64,000 bases of DNA, from positions 1-64,000 of the forward strand of contig VCMS01000175.1 in NCBI GenBank assembly GCA_022539475.1, in the 5' to 3' direction. The DNA is from Gracilaria domingensis. Its lineage: Eukaryota; Rhodophyta; Florideophyceae; Gracilariales; Gracilariaceae. Positions 21,568-32,000 of the stretch are shown one piece after another. A program made the translations under genes and the position numbers. The number at the start of each line of letters is the position of its first letter. The stretch's first letter is position 1. The notes under the pieces were generated by a model. That model was given only the letters and a program-made list of their open reading frames with translations. It was not told the origin of the DNA and did not search any database.

Positions 21568-24500
21568 GGCTGTACAAGATCAACGTGCTCAGTTGGTCCT
21601 TCATCTGAATCATGATAGAATCGATTGATGTAGAATCGGTGTTGAAACCATTGAAGTGGAGAACAAAAAGGTGGAGCAGGGTAGTTTGATCGAACAACAT
21701 GGACAGTTCCCTGTAGTGCAGAAGCCGGAACCATCCCGTACCAAGGAGTTAACTCTACGATAGTCTCCGCTTTGGAATGACGAGGGAACGGAAGAGTGTG
21801 GTTCTTTTCATCATTTGTAGCCCACCGTAAAGATATGCATTTCAATATGTGGTCGATGTTTGTTGCGGGGGGTAAAACCTCGAAATACCGGACGAATGCC
21901 ACCTCTGGTGCGGTAAGTGCAGAATCAAGGAGAGATATTCGAATCAGAGCGACTACCTGGGCAACCCAAGTCTCTGAATCTTCTCCGCTTACCAATACAG
22001 TGGAAAAGTTTGGCTTTCTACTGGGACCAAATGCTGGAGAAGCGAAGACACGTTGGATGATGGGGTACTTGGGTCGTCCCAGCTTAAGTGCCTTAGAAGA
22101 CGAATCGAAGTGTTCAAGAGTCGGAACGAAACCGCCTTTCACGAGGGCCGAATTCACCAGAGTTATCCTTGTCTTTTCTGGGAAGTATGTAATAGAGTGC
22201 TCATCCAGTGTTTCTTTCACGAGACTGAGGAAAGGAGGAAGGGCCTGTTCACCAATTTGATCAAGAATCGACCTTGTGTCCCTACTTGAGAACATCTCTC
22301 TAACAGCAGTCCATGTTTTTGAACTGGACATACTTGAAACACAATGTTGAAGAGCTCGTAAAGTGAAAGAACGGCCTCTCATTGCAAACCGAGGAAGCTG
22401 TGTGGAAGTTCCTGGTAAACCTGGATTACGCTGGTAAGGAGTATTGCCATTCCATTGCTTTCTAACATGTCCGTGCTCAATGGAGCGAATAGTCTCTTCC
22501 ACAGCCGTTGCTGTTCTTCTGGACGTCTTTTTGTAGTGTCTTTTAAATAGCAGGTGTGCATGTTCGTATATGCCTGCGTCGTAGTACTTGATACTTCCCA
22601 GACGGCGAATATCGTCCACGAGATGATCGAGAAGATAAAACTTCAGAGTTCCCGGTCTGGAGGGATGAAAATCCGCCAGAGTCTTTGTTGCGGAACGCTT
22701 GAAGGCTTCAATCTCCGAACTAAGACACAGGAGAGAGCTTTCAGTCCAATACGGGTCACGATTGTATCTGAATAAGGTCGAAAGCAAGTCCGAGTACTGA
22801 GAGAAAACGGTTGTGATTGGGGCAACGTCCTGTTCTCCGCAGCATATGTCAAAGAATGCTCCTATGAAGGGAAAGACCATGTCAAGTGCTTTGTAGTTTT
22901 TGGCCTCCAGCATTCCACGGAGACCGTCTTTCGTGAAGATACCATTCAAAGATTTGCCTTTCTCCTGCGTGGAGAAATCGATATGTAAACCTTTGGCAGG
23001 AGAATCGCGTTCTATGGCAGCTAGAATTGCGTTTGCATGGTTGAGGAGTTGGGTGCGTATCGTTCGAAATGAACGCGATGCAGATGTTCCTATTGTGGTG
23101 CACAGGGTGTCTGACTGCAGTCTCTCGATTGTGGCGGTTTTTATCAACTTTGAGATGCCGAGATGCAAGTTGTGTAATGGTTCGAATGAGAACAGACTGT
23201 ATGGAGACAATCCCGGGATCATTCCAAGGCTTACGGAAGTTTCGAGGAACGAAGGAATGAGAGATATGGAATTTGAACGCATCAGAGTATCCGCTTGAGA
23301 TCTCCTCTCCCTCGCACGACGTGGACGTCTTTCCGCCTCGTCTTTTTGTGCATGTTTCAAGATAGCTGTGTATGTCTTTCGGATGCTTTTCGTGTGCTTT
23401 TGAGAACGTCCGTTGAATGAGGTGGGAATAGGACTGCATAAAGATGAGCGAGGGGCTTTGCATCTATGACACGGGCTTTCCGTTTTGGTCCCTTGAAGAA
23501 TGGACAGAATGTCCTTAGCCTCAGGAATATCCGCACAATAACTTGCAAGCAGAGGATGGCACACTCGACTTAGTTTGTCTTCGCCGATGAACTGAAAACC
23601 TTTCTGCGTGAGATTTAGAATGGGCTCCAGGACTTGACGAAGAGATTCTTGAAGGATTTGCATCCTGGACTCGCGTAGAGACTTGCTAGAAACGAATGGC
23701 ATTGCGTCTGCTTCAGATGCGGAAACCTCGATCAGTGTGGTAGGGAAGTATGCCACTACTGTGAGGTCATCACGGATACACTTACGGCGAAGCTCGTCGG
23801 AGAAGTTGAGAAATATGAGGTGAAGAGGATAGGCGGTAACCGATGTTTGCTTTAGAGTTGTTGAAGACTTATCGGTGTATACCTGCAGAAGACCTACGAA
23901 AGATTCACTGTAACTTATTTCTTGGGAGTACCACACTATTCTACTATCCAAAGAGCCCATGACCATTTCCTTAAGTTTTGAGGTGGCGTCTCTTGCGAGA
24001 GAGCCGGACATGGGGTGAGATATTTTCGTGGAGTGGGTCTGAGGTATAGGGTGGAAGAATGTGTTTTCGTTGTTAGCCAACTGGAGCTGTTTCACAAGTG
24101 TCTGAACGGGGTCTCTCGTGTAGAGGGTGGCGCTGAACTTACATCCTTCTGGCGAGACAGTTCTTCGATTGAAACCGTCCTTTGAGGCGTATCGTTCGAA
24201 AATGGCGTTCTTCACTTCTGTACAGCGCTTGGAACTTGTTATGGTCTCGTTGAATCGCTTTTGCGTGAATCGCGGGTCCCGAAGTAGCCCAATTAGCTCG
24301 TCAGCCTCACGATGACCAAGGTTGGAAGCTACTGAAGCCAGACAAACCGTGAGATAATCCATATGCAAATCACCGAGGGTCTCCTCAGAAGGCACTGGGC
24401 GGGAACTGCTTCCGTGTTCTCGCTCTAATGACGCGGGACCCGGGGAAGGAGAAACACAATGCGAAGTCTCCGGAATGGGAGGGGCGCACGGAGTGGGGTC

Positions 24501-24743
24501 GACGATGTCCTCGGACACCGGAGGCTCGGGAAGGCGACAAGGGGCAGTGACCGTTTCGGAAGATGCGGGCGCGGGTGCGGAAAGCTTGAGACGCTTGCTT
24601 CTCCGAATGGGCCGGCTATTGTCGTCTTCCAGCGCTGCTTTCAGACGAAACGGGCAATGGTTGACATGCTGTTGAAGAGATAAGACTCCTCGGCGAGTAA
24701 CGAAGGGGCACCCACGCTTCTTATGTGTACAGTAGTAGACCAT
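21564..24743 (-). CDS. CACTA/Plavaka-type transposase, intact
   Basis: An uninterrupted 1059-aa frame from ATG 24743 to 21564. The N-terminus has a zinc-finger pattern (C5, C12, H26, C30) followed by a disordered Pro/Ser linker with a basic patch (RRSKRLKL). The central region has ESPCHRCKAPRSSL, a Cys-x2-Cys block, and FEPLHNLHLGISKLIK, the D/E-x-LH-x2-x-LG signature of TnpD/Plavaka transposases. Further on, FHPSRPGTLKFYLLDHLVDD and IRRLGSIKYYDAGIYEHAH followed by KRHYKKTSRR match the family's K-x-H..H...I-R-x-x-G....E-x-x-H....T-x-R-R block. The family cuts and pastes DNA elements with an RNase-H-fold nuclease. It is full length for the family and is the best-preserved gene of its neighbourhood. 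Confidence on transposase is high; the exact subfamily (Plavaka, EnSpm or a KDZ relative) is open. Confidence 0.75.
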   Translation of the reverse strand: MVYYCTHKKRGCPFVTRRGVLSLQQHVNHCPFRLKAALEDDNSRPIRRSKRLKLSAPAPASSETVTAPCRLPEPPVSEDIVDPTPCAPPIPETSHCVSPSPGPASLEREHGSSSRPVPSEETLGDLHMDYLTVCLASVASNLGHREADELIGLLRDPRFTQKRFNETITSSKRCTEVKNAIFERYASKDGFNRRTVSPEGCKFSATLYTRDPVQTLVKQLQLANNENTFFHPIPQTHSTKISHPMSGSLARDATSKLKEMVMGSLDSRIVWYSQEISYSESFVGLLQVYTDKSSTTLKQTSVTAYPLHLIFLNFSDELRRKCIRDDLTVVAYFPTTLIEVSASEADAMPFVSSKSLRESRMQILQESLRQVLEPILNLTQKGFQFIGEDKLSRVCHPLLASYCADIPEAKDILSILQGTKTESPCHRCKAPRSSLCSPIPTSFNGRSQKHTKSIRKTYTAILKHAQKDEAERRPRRARERRSQADTLMRSNSISLIPSFLETSVSLGMIPGLSPYSLFSFEPLHNLHLGISKLIKTATIERLQSDTLCTTIGTSASRSFRTIRTQLLNHANAILAAIERDSPAKGLHIDFSTQEKGKSLNGIFTKDGLRGMLEAKNYKALDMVFPFIGAFFDICCGEQDVAPITTVFSQYSDLLSTLFRYNRDPYWTESSLLCLSSEIEAFKRSATKTLADFHPSRPGTLKFYLLDHLVDDIRRLGSIKYYDAGIYEHAHLLFKRHYKKTSRRTATAVEETIRSIEHGHVRKQWNGNTPYQRNPGLPGTSTQLPRFAMRGRSFTLRALQHCVSSMSSSKTWTAVREMFSSRDTRSILDQIGEQALPPFLSLVKETLDEHSITYFPEKTRITLVNSALVKGGFVPTLEHFDSSSKALKLGRPKYPIIQRVFASPAFGPSRKPNFSTVLVSGEDSETWVAQVVALIRISLLDSALTAPEVAFVRYFEVLPPATNIDHILKCISLRWATNDEKNHTLPFPRHSKAETIVELTPWYGMVPASALQGTVHVVRSNYPAPPFCSPLQWFQHRFYINRFYHDSDEGPTEHVDLVQP

Positions 24744-25110
24744 GGGAAGAAGAAATGAACGAGAAACGACGACAAAGACTGCAAGGGAAGGTTGTAAGAA
24801 GGGAGAAGGAGGTCAAGCGACAGTCAATATCGACGTCTTGCTCAGAACGGAGAATATATTTTGAGTTTAAATCACGTGCTTTCGTTCAAAAAGGAACGTA
24901 GGTACACGTCGACCTCAACACAAGGGTTTACTTCTCGTATTATCTACCACTGGTTATAAACCTGTGGTTTCGCAACGTTGTACGCTGTACACTTGTCCAA
25001 TCTCGCACAGAAAAATAAATCTCTTCCCTCCGCCGCCGCCCCCGCCCGTCCGACGTCCGACCTTTTGTTACCGTCGTGATCCGTGCCATCCTCGCGTTCT
25101 ACTCCGCTCT
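24744..25110. other. Transposase upstream region
   Basis: Purine-rich leader next to the transposase start, then a TTTAAATCACGTG-type segment. The near-palindrome CCACTGGTTATAAACCTGTGG at about 24946-24966 could be an element end or regulatory dyad. No gene. Confidence 0.35.
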
Positions 25111-25170
25111 GTCGTACTTTTTTCCGCCCTCGCACTCGCTACGAAGTGCGAGGGCGGAAAAAAGTACGAC
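25111..25170. repeat. Perfect 26-bp inverted repeat, 8-bp loop
   Basis: Arms 25111-25136 and 25145-25170 are exact reverse complements (GTCGTACTTTTTTCCGCCCT... and its mirror) around the loop CGCTACGA. As RNA read rightward it would be a very stable hairpin. Confidence 0.9.
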
Positions 25171-25435
25171 GGATTACGAAGTAGCGTGCTGAGAATGGAT
25201 TCTATTAAGCGGACATGAAGCGTACCTCATTCTCTTTCTCCGCCCTCGTCGGACGCCTCCATAAAGCGGACAGCATCCGTATCTCAAGGATGTATTCCGG
25301 GCAGTCTTTCCGTGCAGTCTTTTCGTACGTGCTTCCATTTCCTTCTACGTATCTTTGTTCTAAACTAACCAATCCTCACCACGTCTCTTCGCGCTCTGCG
25401 ACATGTAAACGGCAGGAAAAAGGCTTTGGGTTACT

Positions 25436-25582
25436 TTTGCGAGTTACTAGGTCCCTCGACTTTTCTAGCGCAACGTTTCTGTTTTGCTCTATCAATGGTA
25501 CGTTCTATCGCATTTCAACTGTATCCAACGGAGCATTGACTAACTTATGGATATTTTCTGCTTGCGTATACAGGTAAACGAC
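25436..25582 (+). repeat. Direct repeat copy 1 (~147 bp)
   Basis: Starts TTTTGCGAGTTACTAGGTCC and ends GTATACAGGTAAACGAC. Matches 25808-25955 with only a few substitutions and one small length change. The end sequence ATACAGGTAA looks like a splice acceptor followed by a donor, so an exon edge or transposon terminus is possible. Confidence 0.85.
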
Positions 25583-25807
25583 CAATTTCATTTAGTCTCT
25601 CAAGATCGATCTCTGGCTGTTCGGGATAGGCGATTCTGGTACTTGGTTGGGACATAGGCTGCTCTCTCGTTTATCGCATCTTGCGGTATGTTTGCTGCAT
25701 GGGCATTCTTCGTGTCCTTGCTTGTGAGTTCTCGCTTCGACACCTTTCGCGCTTTACGATGATGGTGGGCTGGTAATCTAACCGATCCCTTTCCTTCTTC
25801 TTTTTCA

Positions 25808-25955
25808 TTTTGCGAGTTACTAGGTCCCTCGACTTTTCTAGCGCAACGTTTCTGTTTTGCTTTATCAATGGTACGTTCCATCGCATTTCAAATGCATCCA
25901 ACGGAGAATTGACTAACTTATGGATACTTTCTGCTTGCGTATACAGGTAAATGAC
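25808..25955 (+). repeat. Direct repeat copy 2 (~148 bp)
   Basis: Second copy of 25436-25582, ending GTATACAGGTAAATGAC, about 225 bp downstream of the first. No protein frame is conserved between the copies. Confidence 0.85.
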
Positions 25956-25992
25956 TTTTGATGCGGACGTAGCTCACGAGTTGCAGGTGCAG

Positions 25993-26078
25993 GTTCCTCA
26001 AGTAGGGAACCATGCATCTGGGCATGGTTCCCTACATGAGGAACGGAGAGGATGAGGCGCTTCGCGCCTCATCCTCTC
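25993..26078. repeat. Two adjacent hairpins
   Basis: Hairpin 1 has arms 25993-26015 and 26022-26044 (23 bp, one mismatch, around CATGC...GCATG). Hairpin 2 has arms 26046-26060 and 26064-26078 (15 bp, perfect, loop TTC, core GATGAGGCGC). Only one base lies between them. Confidence 0.85.
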
Positions 26079-26628
26079 GGAGTGCGTATTTGTTCTACCG
26101 ATACAGCCGATGGTGGACGTGCGTGCAGTCTGTGGCATCTGCCGCAGATTGCGCCTACACCCGCTCCATCATGGGGATATGGTACATGTAATATAGCGAA
26201 GTAGTGGTTAGCAAAAGCGGTCGATAGAAGAATAGATACGAATAAAACGGTATGATTTCATAATGGGCATCATCTGTAGTAGCACTAGTATTCCATGCGT
26301 TGCAGGGTATCATTCCGCAGAAGGTATCGTGTAATGTGCACCTTAATGGAAACTGAACCTAGACTTCGCGAAATACAGTTCAGGTAGCCCTCGACTAAAG
26401 AACTAGCACGAGTGGAAAATCCACCAGTATTTACTGCACAGCGATTCTGGACGACCCAAGCCATTATCTCCAAATTTTGAAATAATTGATCTCGATATTT
26501 TTTCAAAAAATTTACTGGACGACCCTTGCCAATTTCTGGACGACCCTCGCCAAAAACTAGCATCTGCAAGAGACAAACGAAACTCAACCAAAGAGACAAC
26601 CGTTAAAACGGATCATCCGACAACTTCT

Positions 26629-27402
26629 AGGTCGGGAGACCACTTGTAGAGCAAAACCACTCCGCGGAAGGAGACAAGAACCACCCGCGTGCGCGGTACT
26701 CTCAAGGTGTTCAGCCTTGCTCCCTATGAAGGGTGGCGCAGCGGAAGAGCCCTCTGATGAGGTCGACACTAGCTGGGCGTAACTCCGGGTGACCTCTTTC
26801 TGACTTACAGACGGAGGTAAGGGATGAACCCAAAAGAGGCGGTAGTAACCGTATCAACGGGAAACCCAAAGGGATGGGGGAAATACAGTGGGAGACAGGC
26901 CGTATGTACGGAACACAGACCCAAAAAGAGGGAACAAGAGAACAACAACAACAAGAGACCTGTACACACAGGGCGGAGAACAACCGTAAGAGCAGGAAAA
27001 TAAACAGAAAACAACAGAAAACAAACAATAAATATAACCGTAGGTAAACGGGAACTCCTCAGAGACGCGAGGTGGATAAGTAGTACCGTAGACGGCACGG
27101 AAGCTCTCCAAGAAGGAGTCGCGATCCCGCGCAGGCGAGGTACTTAGAGCCGAACACTCGGTTTTCTTTACTTCCCAAGAGGGTGGCCGTGAGACCAACC
27201 CTTAACTAGGGATCACTATACTATCTTACAGTATCAACTATACCGGTACACGTCCGCACAATACACTACACGTGTACCGTGTCCCTCGGCTCAGAGGGCA
27301 ATCCGCGTGAGCGGACACATCCACCACGTGGACACCTGATGTGTCCACCATCCAGGCCAACATCTATAATTTGTCCTGCGACCGTCAACTCAATCCTCAA
27401 CA
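26629..27402 (-). mobile_element. Gypsy-type LTR with primer-binding site, fossil
   Basis: On the minus strand the LTR runs 27402 to 26645 (758 bp), beginning TGTTGAGGATTG and ending GCTCTACA. Two bases later the 14-bp primer-binding site TGGTCTCCCGACCT (26642-26629) follows, complementary to a tRNA 3' end with CCA. The LTR resembles, at clear but moderate similarity, those at 28166-29019 and 38821-39701. Only about 350 bp of non-coding internal sequence follows it. It sits inside an older Copia fragment. Old and incomplete. Confidence 0.7.
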
Positions 27403-28165
27403 TTCTGAGGTAAAACTCCCCGAAACCCAGTAAACCTGCAAAAAGCAGCGCGAGCATGACCAGAAATCCGGGCGTTTTGCTCTACATATATGGAGCCGAA
27501 GACTCCCATTCTATGCGAGGTTCTCTCATGTAGTTCTGCATTCCGATACACTCTGATCCATTGTCCGAGTGTAGTATCTGCACAACACACCTGAATCTGC
27601 GCTCAAAAAACATGTGGAAGTCGCGAAAGGCTTGTAGCGCTTCAATGCTCTTTCGTAACAACGACACTGCGCGGTACCCGGATCGGCCATCGGTAAACGT
27701 GATGAAGGACTTCTTCCCTCCCATACTGGCAGTCTTTAGCGGACCACAGATGTCAGAGAATATTATCTCACCTACTTCAAGGAACTCTGACATACGGGCT
27801 TGGCTCTAACAAAGTCTGTAATCTCATCATAATCGATGGCCGATGGCCTATGAAAAAACTTCTGCAGCACAATTGGAGGTTTACTAATTATGTGCATTGC
27901 CGTTACGCTACAGACGTAAATTTTCAGCAGTCATATCGTCCGTCTGGTAGTTTGGCTCAAGCTAAAAAATATTTCAGTGGAAAACACAAACTGTATAATC
28001 GAAAGAGTGAAGTGTCAGTGTGGAGCAAACAAGATCCGGTAATCGGCGCAAGATGCATCTCATAATGAGCACTAACCCCCTTGGGTGACGTCGCGCACAC
28101 TATGAATGGTACCCCCATTTTTTGGTTAATTTTTGGAAGAAGTTTGAGGAACCTCTGCAGGTAGA
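27403..28165 (-). mobile_element. Copia integrase-region fossil
   Basis: A minus-strand remnant of Ty1/Copia pol. The recognisable part (about 27840-27403) holds the integrase core with IIFSDICGPLK, GGKKSFITFTDGRSGY and ILHSDNGSE blocks; more decayed pol sequence lies upstream. It is cut on the left by the LTR ending at 27402 and on the right by the Gypsy element starting at 28166. It is broken in several places and old. Confidence 0.65.
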
Positions 28166-29019
28166 TGTGGGAATTGGCTCTCGGACACGAGCGGTTGCTG
28201 GACTTCGTAGTCGACGTGTATTGTAGATACTCAAGGTGTGCCCGCCGGGGTGTGCATAGGAACCCTGACACTGGGTTATACACGTGTTCGAACCTCGAGA
28301 GATACACACCACAACTGTAGTTAGTAATAGCTTGATTCTTGGTAGATTCCTATATAGGCTCGGGCCATCTCGCCCTGGAGCCCACCAAGTAAACTCACCT
28401 GAGTCGCGTCCTATCTCCCAGGACCGGGCTATAGATATTGTTGCCTACGTAGGTTCACTACTCCTCGCGGAGGGTAACCACGACTGGTCTCGACATATCT
28501 ACCCCTCAGGGGCCTTAAGGAAGCCTACGTTTGCACCTACTGTTGGTTTCTTGCTATTGTTCCGATATCGGCTAACGTCGAGCGTCTTGGCCAAGGAGTG
28601 GCGTCGCTCTGGACACAGTCGCCTGGTTTAGGTACCGCTTCCGCCCCCGTACGGGTATTCTTTGGCCCCACTTTGGTACATTCTGTTGGCACCACTGCGT
28701 GGTCGTCGCGCCGCTCTCGGTCCTGTTTCCGCCGGTTGGCACGGGCCGTAGCTCCGCTCCGTGGTCGGTTTCTGTGTACACCGTCCACACGGTTGAGTGT
28801 TCGTGATCCCATCTCTTGGGCTCTATCTCGTCACCCACTTGGGCTCCGCTCCTTTCTCGGTTTCACCTCTGTAGGTATAGCCAATCACCGTCTCCGGTCT
28901 TACACCCGACTTGCTTCTCGCTTGAGCACGGACAGAGGGCTGTGTCGCTGAGACTGCCCATATAGGGAGCAGGACTTGGACATCCTGTGGATCATCCCCA
29001 TTTCTGGGTTTGCTCTACA
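28166..29019 (+). repeat. 5' LTR of the plus-strand Gypsy element
   Basis: 854 bp, beginning TGTGGGAATTGG and ending GCTCTACA. A TATA-like CCTATATAGG lies near 28350. Homologous to the LTRs at 26645-27402 and 38821-39701. Confidence 0.7.
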
Positions 29020-29021
29020 TC

Positions 29022-29035
29022 TGGTCTCCCGACCT
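29022..29035 (+). promoter_or_regulatory. Retroelement primer-binding site
   Basis: TGGTCTCCCGACCT begins two bases after the LTR end. It is the complement of AGGTCGGGAGACCA, i.e. a tRNA 3' end including CCA. The same site adjoins the LTR at 26645. Confidence 0.75.
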
Positions 29036-32000
29036 AGAACGGTGTGAAGTCAGGAGGTACTCTAACGAGTTTAGAAGCTTGATCGATTGGACTGCCCCCT
29101 CGGGAGATTGTACTCTAGACTCCTCACCCCCTGGGTTCACTGGAAACAGTTTCTCGATCTACCCCGCGTATCGGTGATCTGGTGGACTTTGGTAACCGTT
29201 CTTACTGGTTGTTGATCGGTAATCTGCAGTATGCCGATATCAACTCGGTCTTCTAGGGCTCGCTCCGTCAACTCGGCTAGCTCCGTTCCTACGGCTGCTT
29301 CCCGCGCACAGGCGCCTGCCCCGGAGGGAGATCCTAACCCAGAACTCACTCGATCCCGAGAAGCAACCCCGTCGCTTGAAATACCCCAAGAGGCTGTTGT
29401 CTCCATGACCCCCCGAGCGGCAACACCGCCACCGGTAGTGGAGACACCGTCTTCAGCCCCTTTGGGAGCACAGAGCCCGCTGGCGCTACGAAGTCTAAGA
29501 GCCAGGATGGACAATGCTGACATTGCCCATAGGGACCTCAAGGAGGGCGTGGAGGATCTTAGACAGACTTTGGAACACGCCCAAGTTAGGGAAGTCTCAA
29601 GAGATATTCGCCTTCTGAGGCAGGAAATGAATTTCTTCTTAGAAAGTTTTGGGACCCCGCAGGTTTTTGTTGACGACTACCGACAAACGGTTCAAGAATC
29701 TCGCATCGAGCGGCAACGATTGCAAGCCAGGTTGGACAATCTGGAAGCAATTATCCGAATGGATGAAGATTTAGGAGCCGCGGAACGGAATAAATCCGAA
29801 TCGGAAGCCTCCGTACATCGTTCAGATAAGCGGAGTCGCCGGAAGCCTAAGAAAGAGTCGCGCCATTACTCGGATTCATCTGATTCTGACTCCGACAGTA
29901 GCTCGGACAGCTCGTCATTCTCGTCATCTTCCGATTCCTCGGCTAGTCACTATCATAAGAGTTCCCGTTCTACTCGGTCCAAGGCTACTCATTCCACTGT
30001 TGGAGCTATTCGCACCCGCCAAAAGGGAAAGAGCCACCCTGGCCTGAAGGAGATCAAACCAACGAATCCGTTGTATCGGAAGTTGCTTTCGTACCGTTGG
30101 TATCGGTTACAGAACACTGCGTCGTCAAGGACCTCTAGGGGCACTGGAGAAGTTAGGGACTACATCCGTAGACTCGGCGTTACACTCAACAAGAAAGACT
30201 TTACAGGAGAGGACCCAATCTTGGTGCTAGATTTCTTCGCGAGGTATGTTTAAGAAGCGGATATCCTCGGTATGAGTGAGGGACAGGCGTTTATAACCCT
30301 CCCGTGTTTCCTAAAAGGATTGGCAGAAGATCAGTTCAACTCCGCACGCGCATCCTCGACAGCCCCTGATGAGGGTGGAGTCACTTGTTGGCCCGAAGCG
30401 GTTCATTACTTTCTCAGATCATACGCCACTGTTCACGCCATCCAAAAGGCTACTACAGCCCTGAGGGAAACGAAGCAACGCCCAGATGAAGACGAAACGG
30501 CTTATTCAACGCTCCTGAATAAGGCCTTTCACCGTTGCGGTAATGTACATCCTTCTCAGGAGAGATGTTCCATATTTGTTGATGGACTGGATCCCGCAAT
30601 TAGGGCACTTGTCGCCCGACATAGGGAAGAGAAGAGGCGAGTTTCCTACCTAGAGCCCATACAGTACGCCCAGACAGAAGGAGACAGACTCCGTGCACGG
30701 AGCTCTTCTCGATCTAAACCCCGAAGGGTCCTCTTCGCCGAGAAGTCGGATTCTTCATTATCCCGTAGCCGTGGGAATCACTCCAGTATTGGCCACGATA
30801 ATGTGAACCTCGTAGGTACTGAACTTGAGTCGATTGGCACTTCGGACCTTCCCTCGACATCGGCGCTGTCTTCGGACACTGACCCGGCGTTATACGCTCA
30901 GGGAAGCCGAGTTCCGGCAGCTCCGATATCCTTTTCGGGTCGCAACATGAGGTTCAATCGCCCTGGATGGAGGGACACTGCTCCGCAAGGTCGTACGGAC
31001 TTTCGTCCGCACGACAACCCGACCCCGGTGATCTGTTACGAATGTTACCAATTTGGTCATTTCTCAACACAGTGCACGTTCCCTCAGCGGGAGAGGTCAA
31101 AAATTATCGCTCAGTATGAGTCGCTCTCACCAGAGAATCAGGCTCGTTTTCCGAGAACATCCTATGAAGTGGCCAAGTTTGCATTGACCCTTTATCAGGG
31201 AAATGGAGGAACCAACGTTGGTGCACTTAATCATACATCGGCCCAACCTTCGATAGAACGACGCATACCCGCGAACGGGAATCAAGTCGATGCCCAGGAC
31301 GGGAATCGCCCGCAACAGGCGGTACCTGCTCCGAAAAACTAATCTTGGGAGTCTCCCCGGTGGGAGGGGCGTCTTCTGAGCCGAATGTGAAGACGCCCGA
31401 AGCGCCTTCGCTTCACTCCCCGCTCCTTAGGATCCTTACGAGGACGATGGCTGCCACAGACGTGGATTCAAAACACTGTAGTGTTTTACGTCGCCCGTGG
31501 ATACGGTCCCGCAAATTCCGTACCCCGGATCGAATCCTTGTTATGGCGAAAAGAAATTACAAGGTGTATGCCGATCTCGGCCTTTCCGGCCAATTTATGG
31601 TTCGTCAACTCGCGGTCCTAGACACGGGCGCCGCCCCCAACCTAATCCATCGGAGGCTAATACCGCCCGCACTTCGGGAAACAATTCGTTTTGGTCCAGC
31701 ATTGGATATCGCTGATGCGAACAATAATCCGATTCGAACGGCAGGCTACATAGCTCTCTTGGTGAGATTAGGAACCTGCTTGGTTAAAATCGACTTTGTC
31801 GTCTGCGACTCAATAGCAGCTCCGATCATTCTCGGCTGTGACTTTTGCGACCGCTTTGTGGAAGCAATCCGTCCGCGGAAACAAGAGGTGGAGATGGCAG
31901 ATGGTTCCGTGTTGCCGATTGTTCGGAGACCTCTCGGAGCTGCTACGCAGAAACATGTCCCGTTACCGGTCGCCCAAAAAGCAGCCAAAGATGACATGGA

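Larger units (their letters stand above)
10475..24743. mobile_element. Putative CACTA/Plavaka-like transposon with DNA- and chromatin-modifying genes
   Basis: I group five gene blocks here: a leftward ParB-domain gene, a rightward block of unknown N-terminal region plus DNA methyltransferase motif plus SET domain, a rightward basic coiled-coil gene, and a leftward 1059-aa CACTA/Plavaka-type transposase. Arguments for one element are continuity of the blocks, mirror-image promoters between the divergent pair, a 4-bp tail-to-tail overlap between the coiled-coil gene and the transposase, and the known CACTA layout of a TnpA-like plus a TnpD-like protein. Arguments against are that terminal inverted repeats and target duplications were not found, and that the transposase is intact while the others carry frame changes. 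A near-palindrome CCACTGGTTATAAACCTGTGG at about 24946 might mark the right end. Coordinates cover only the genes. Confidence 0.45.

Noticed and set aside
24946-24966. CCACTGGTTATAAACCTGTGG as the proven right end of the 14-kb transposon
   Set aside because: No matching end was found on the left side (10.1-10.5 kb) and no target duplication, so it is only mentioned as a candidate.
25020-25060. GC-rich CCGCCGCCCCCGCCCGTCCG tract as a CpG-like promoter
   Set aside because: Too short, with no adjacent coding start.
26711-27198. Hydrophobic minus-strand frames resembling a membrane protein
   Set aside because: They lie fully inside the Gypsy LTR (26645-27402); the hydrophobic look comes from its T-rich strand.
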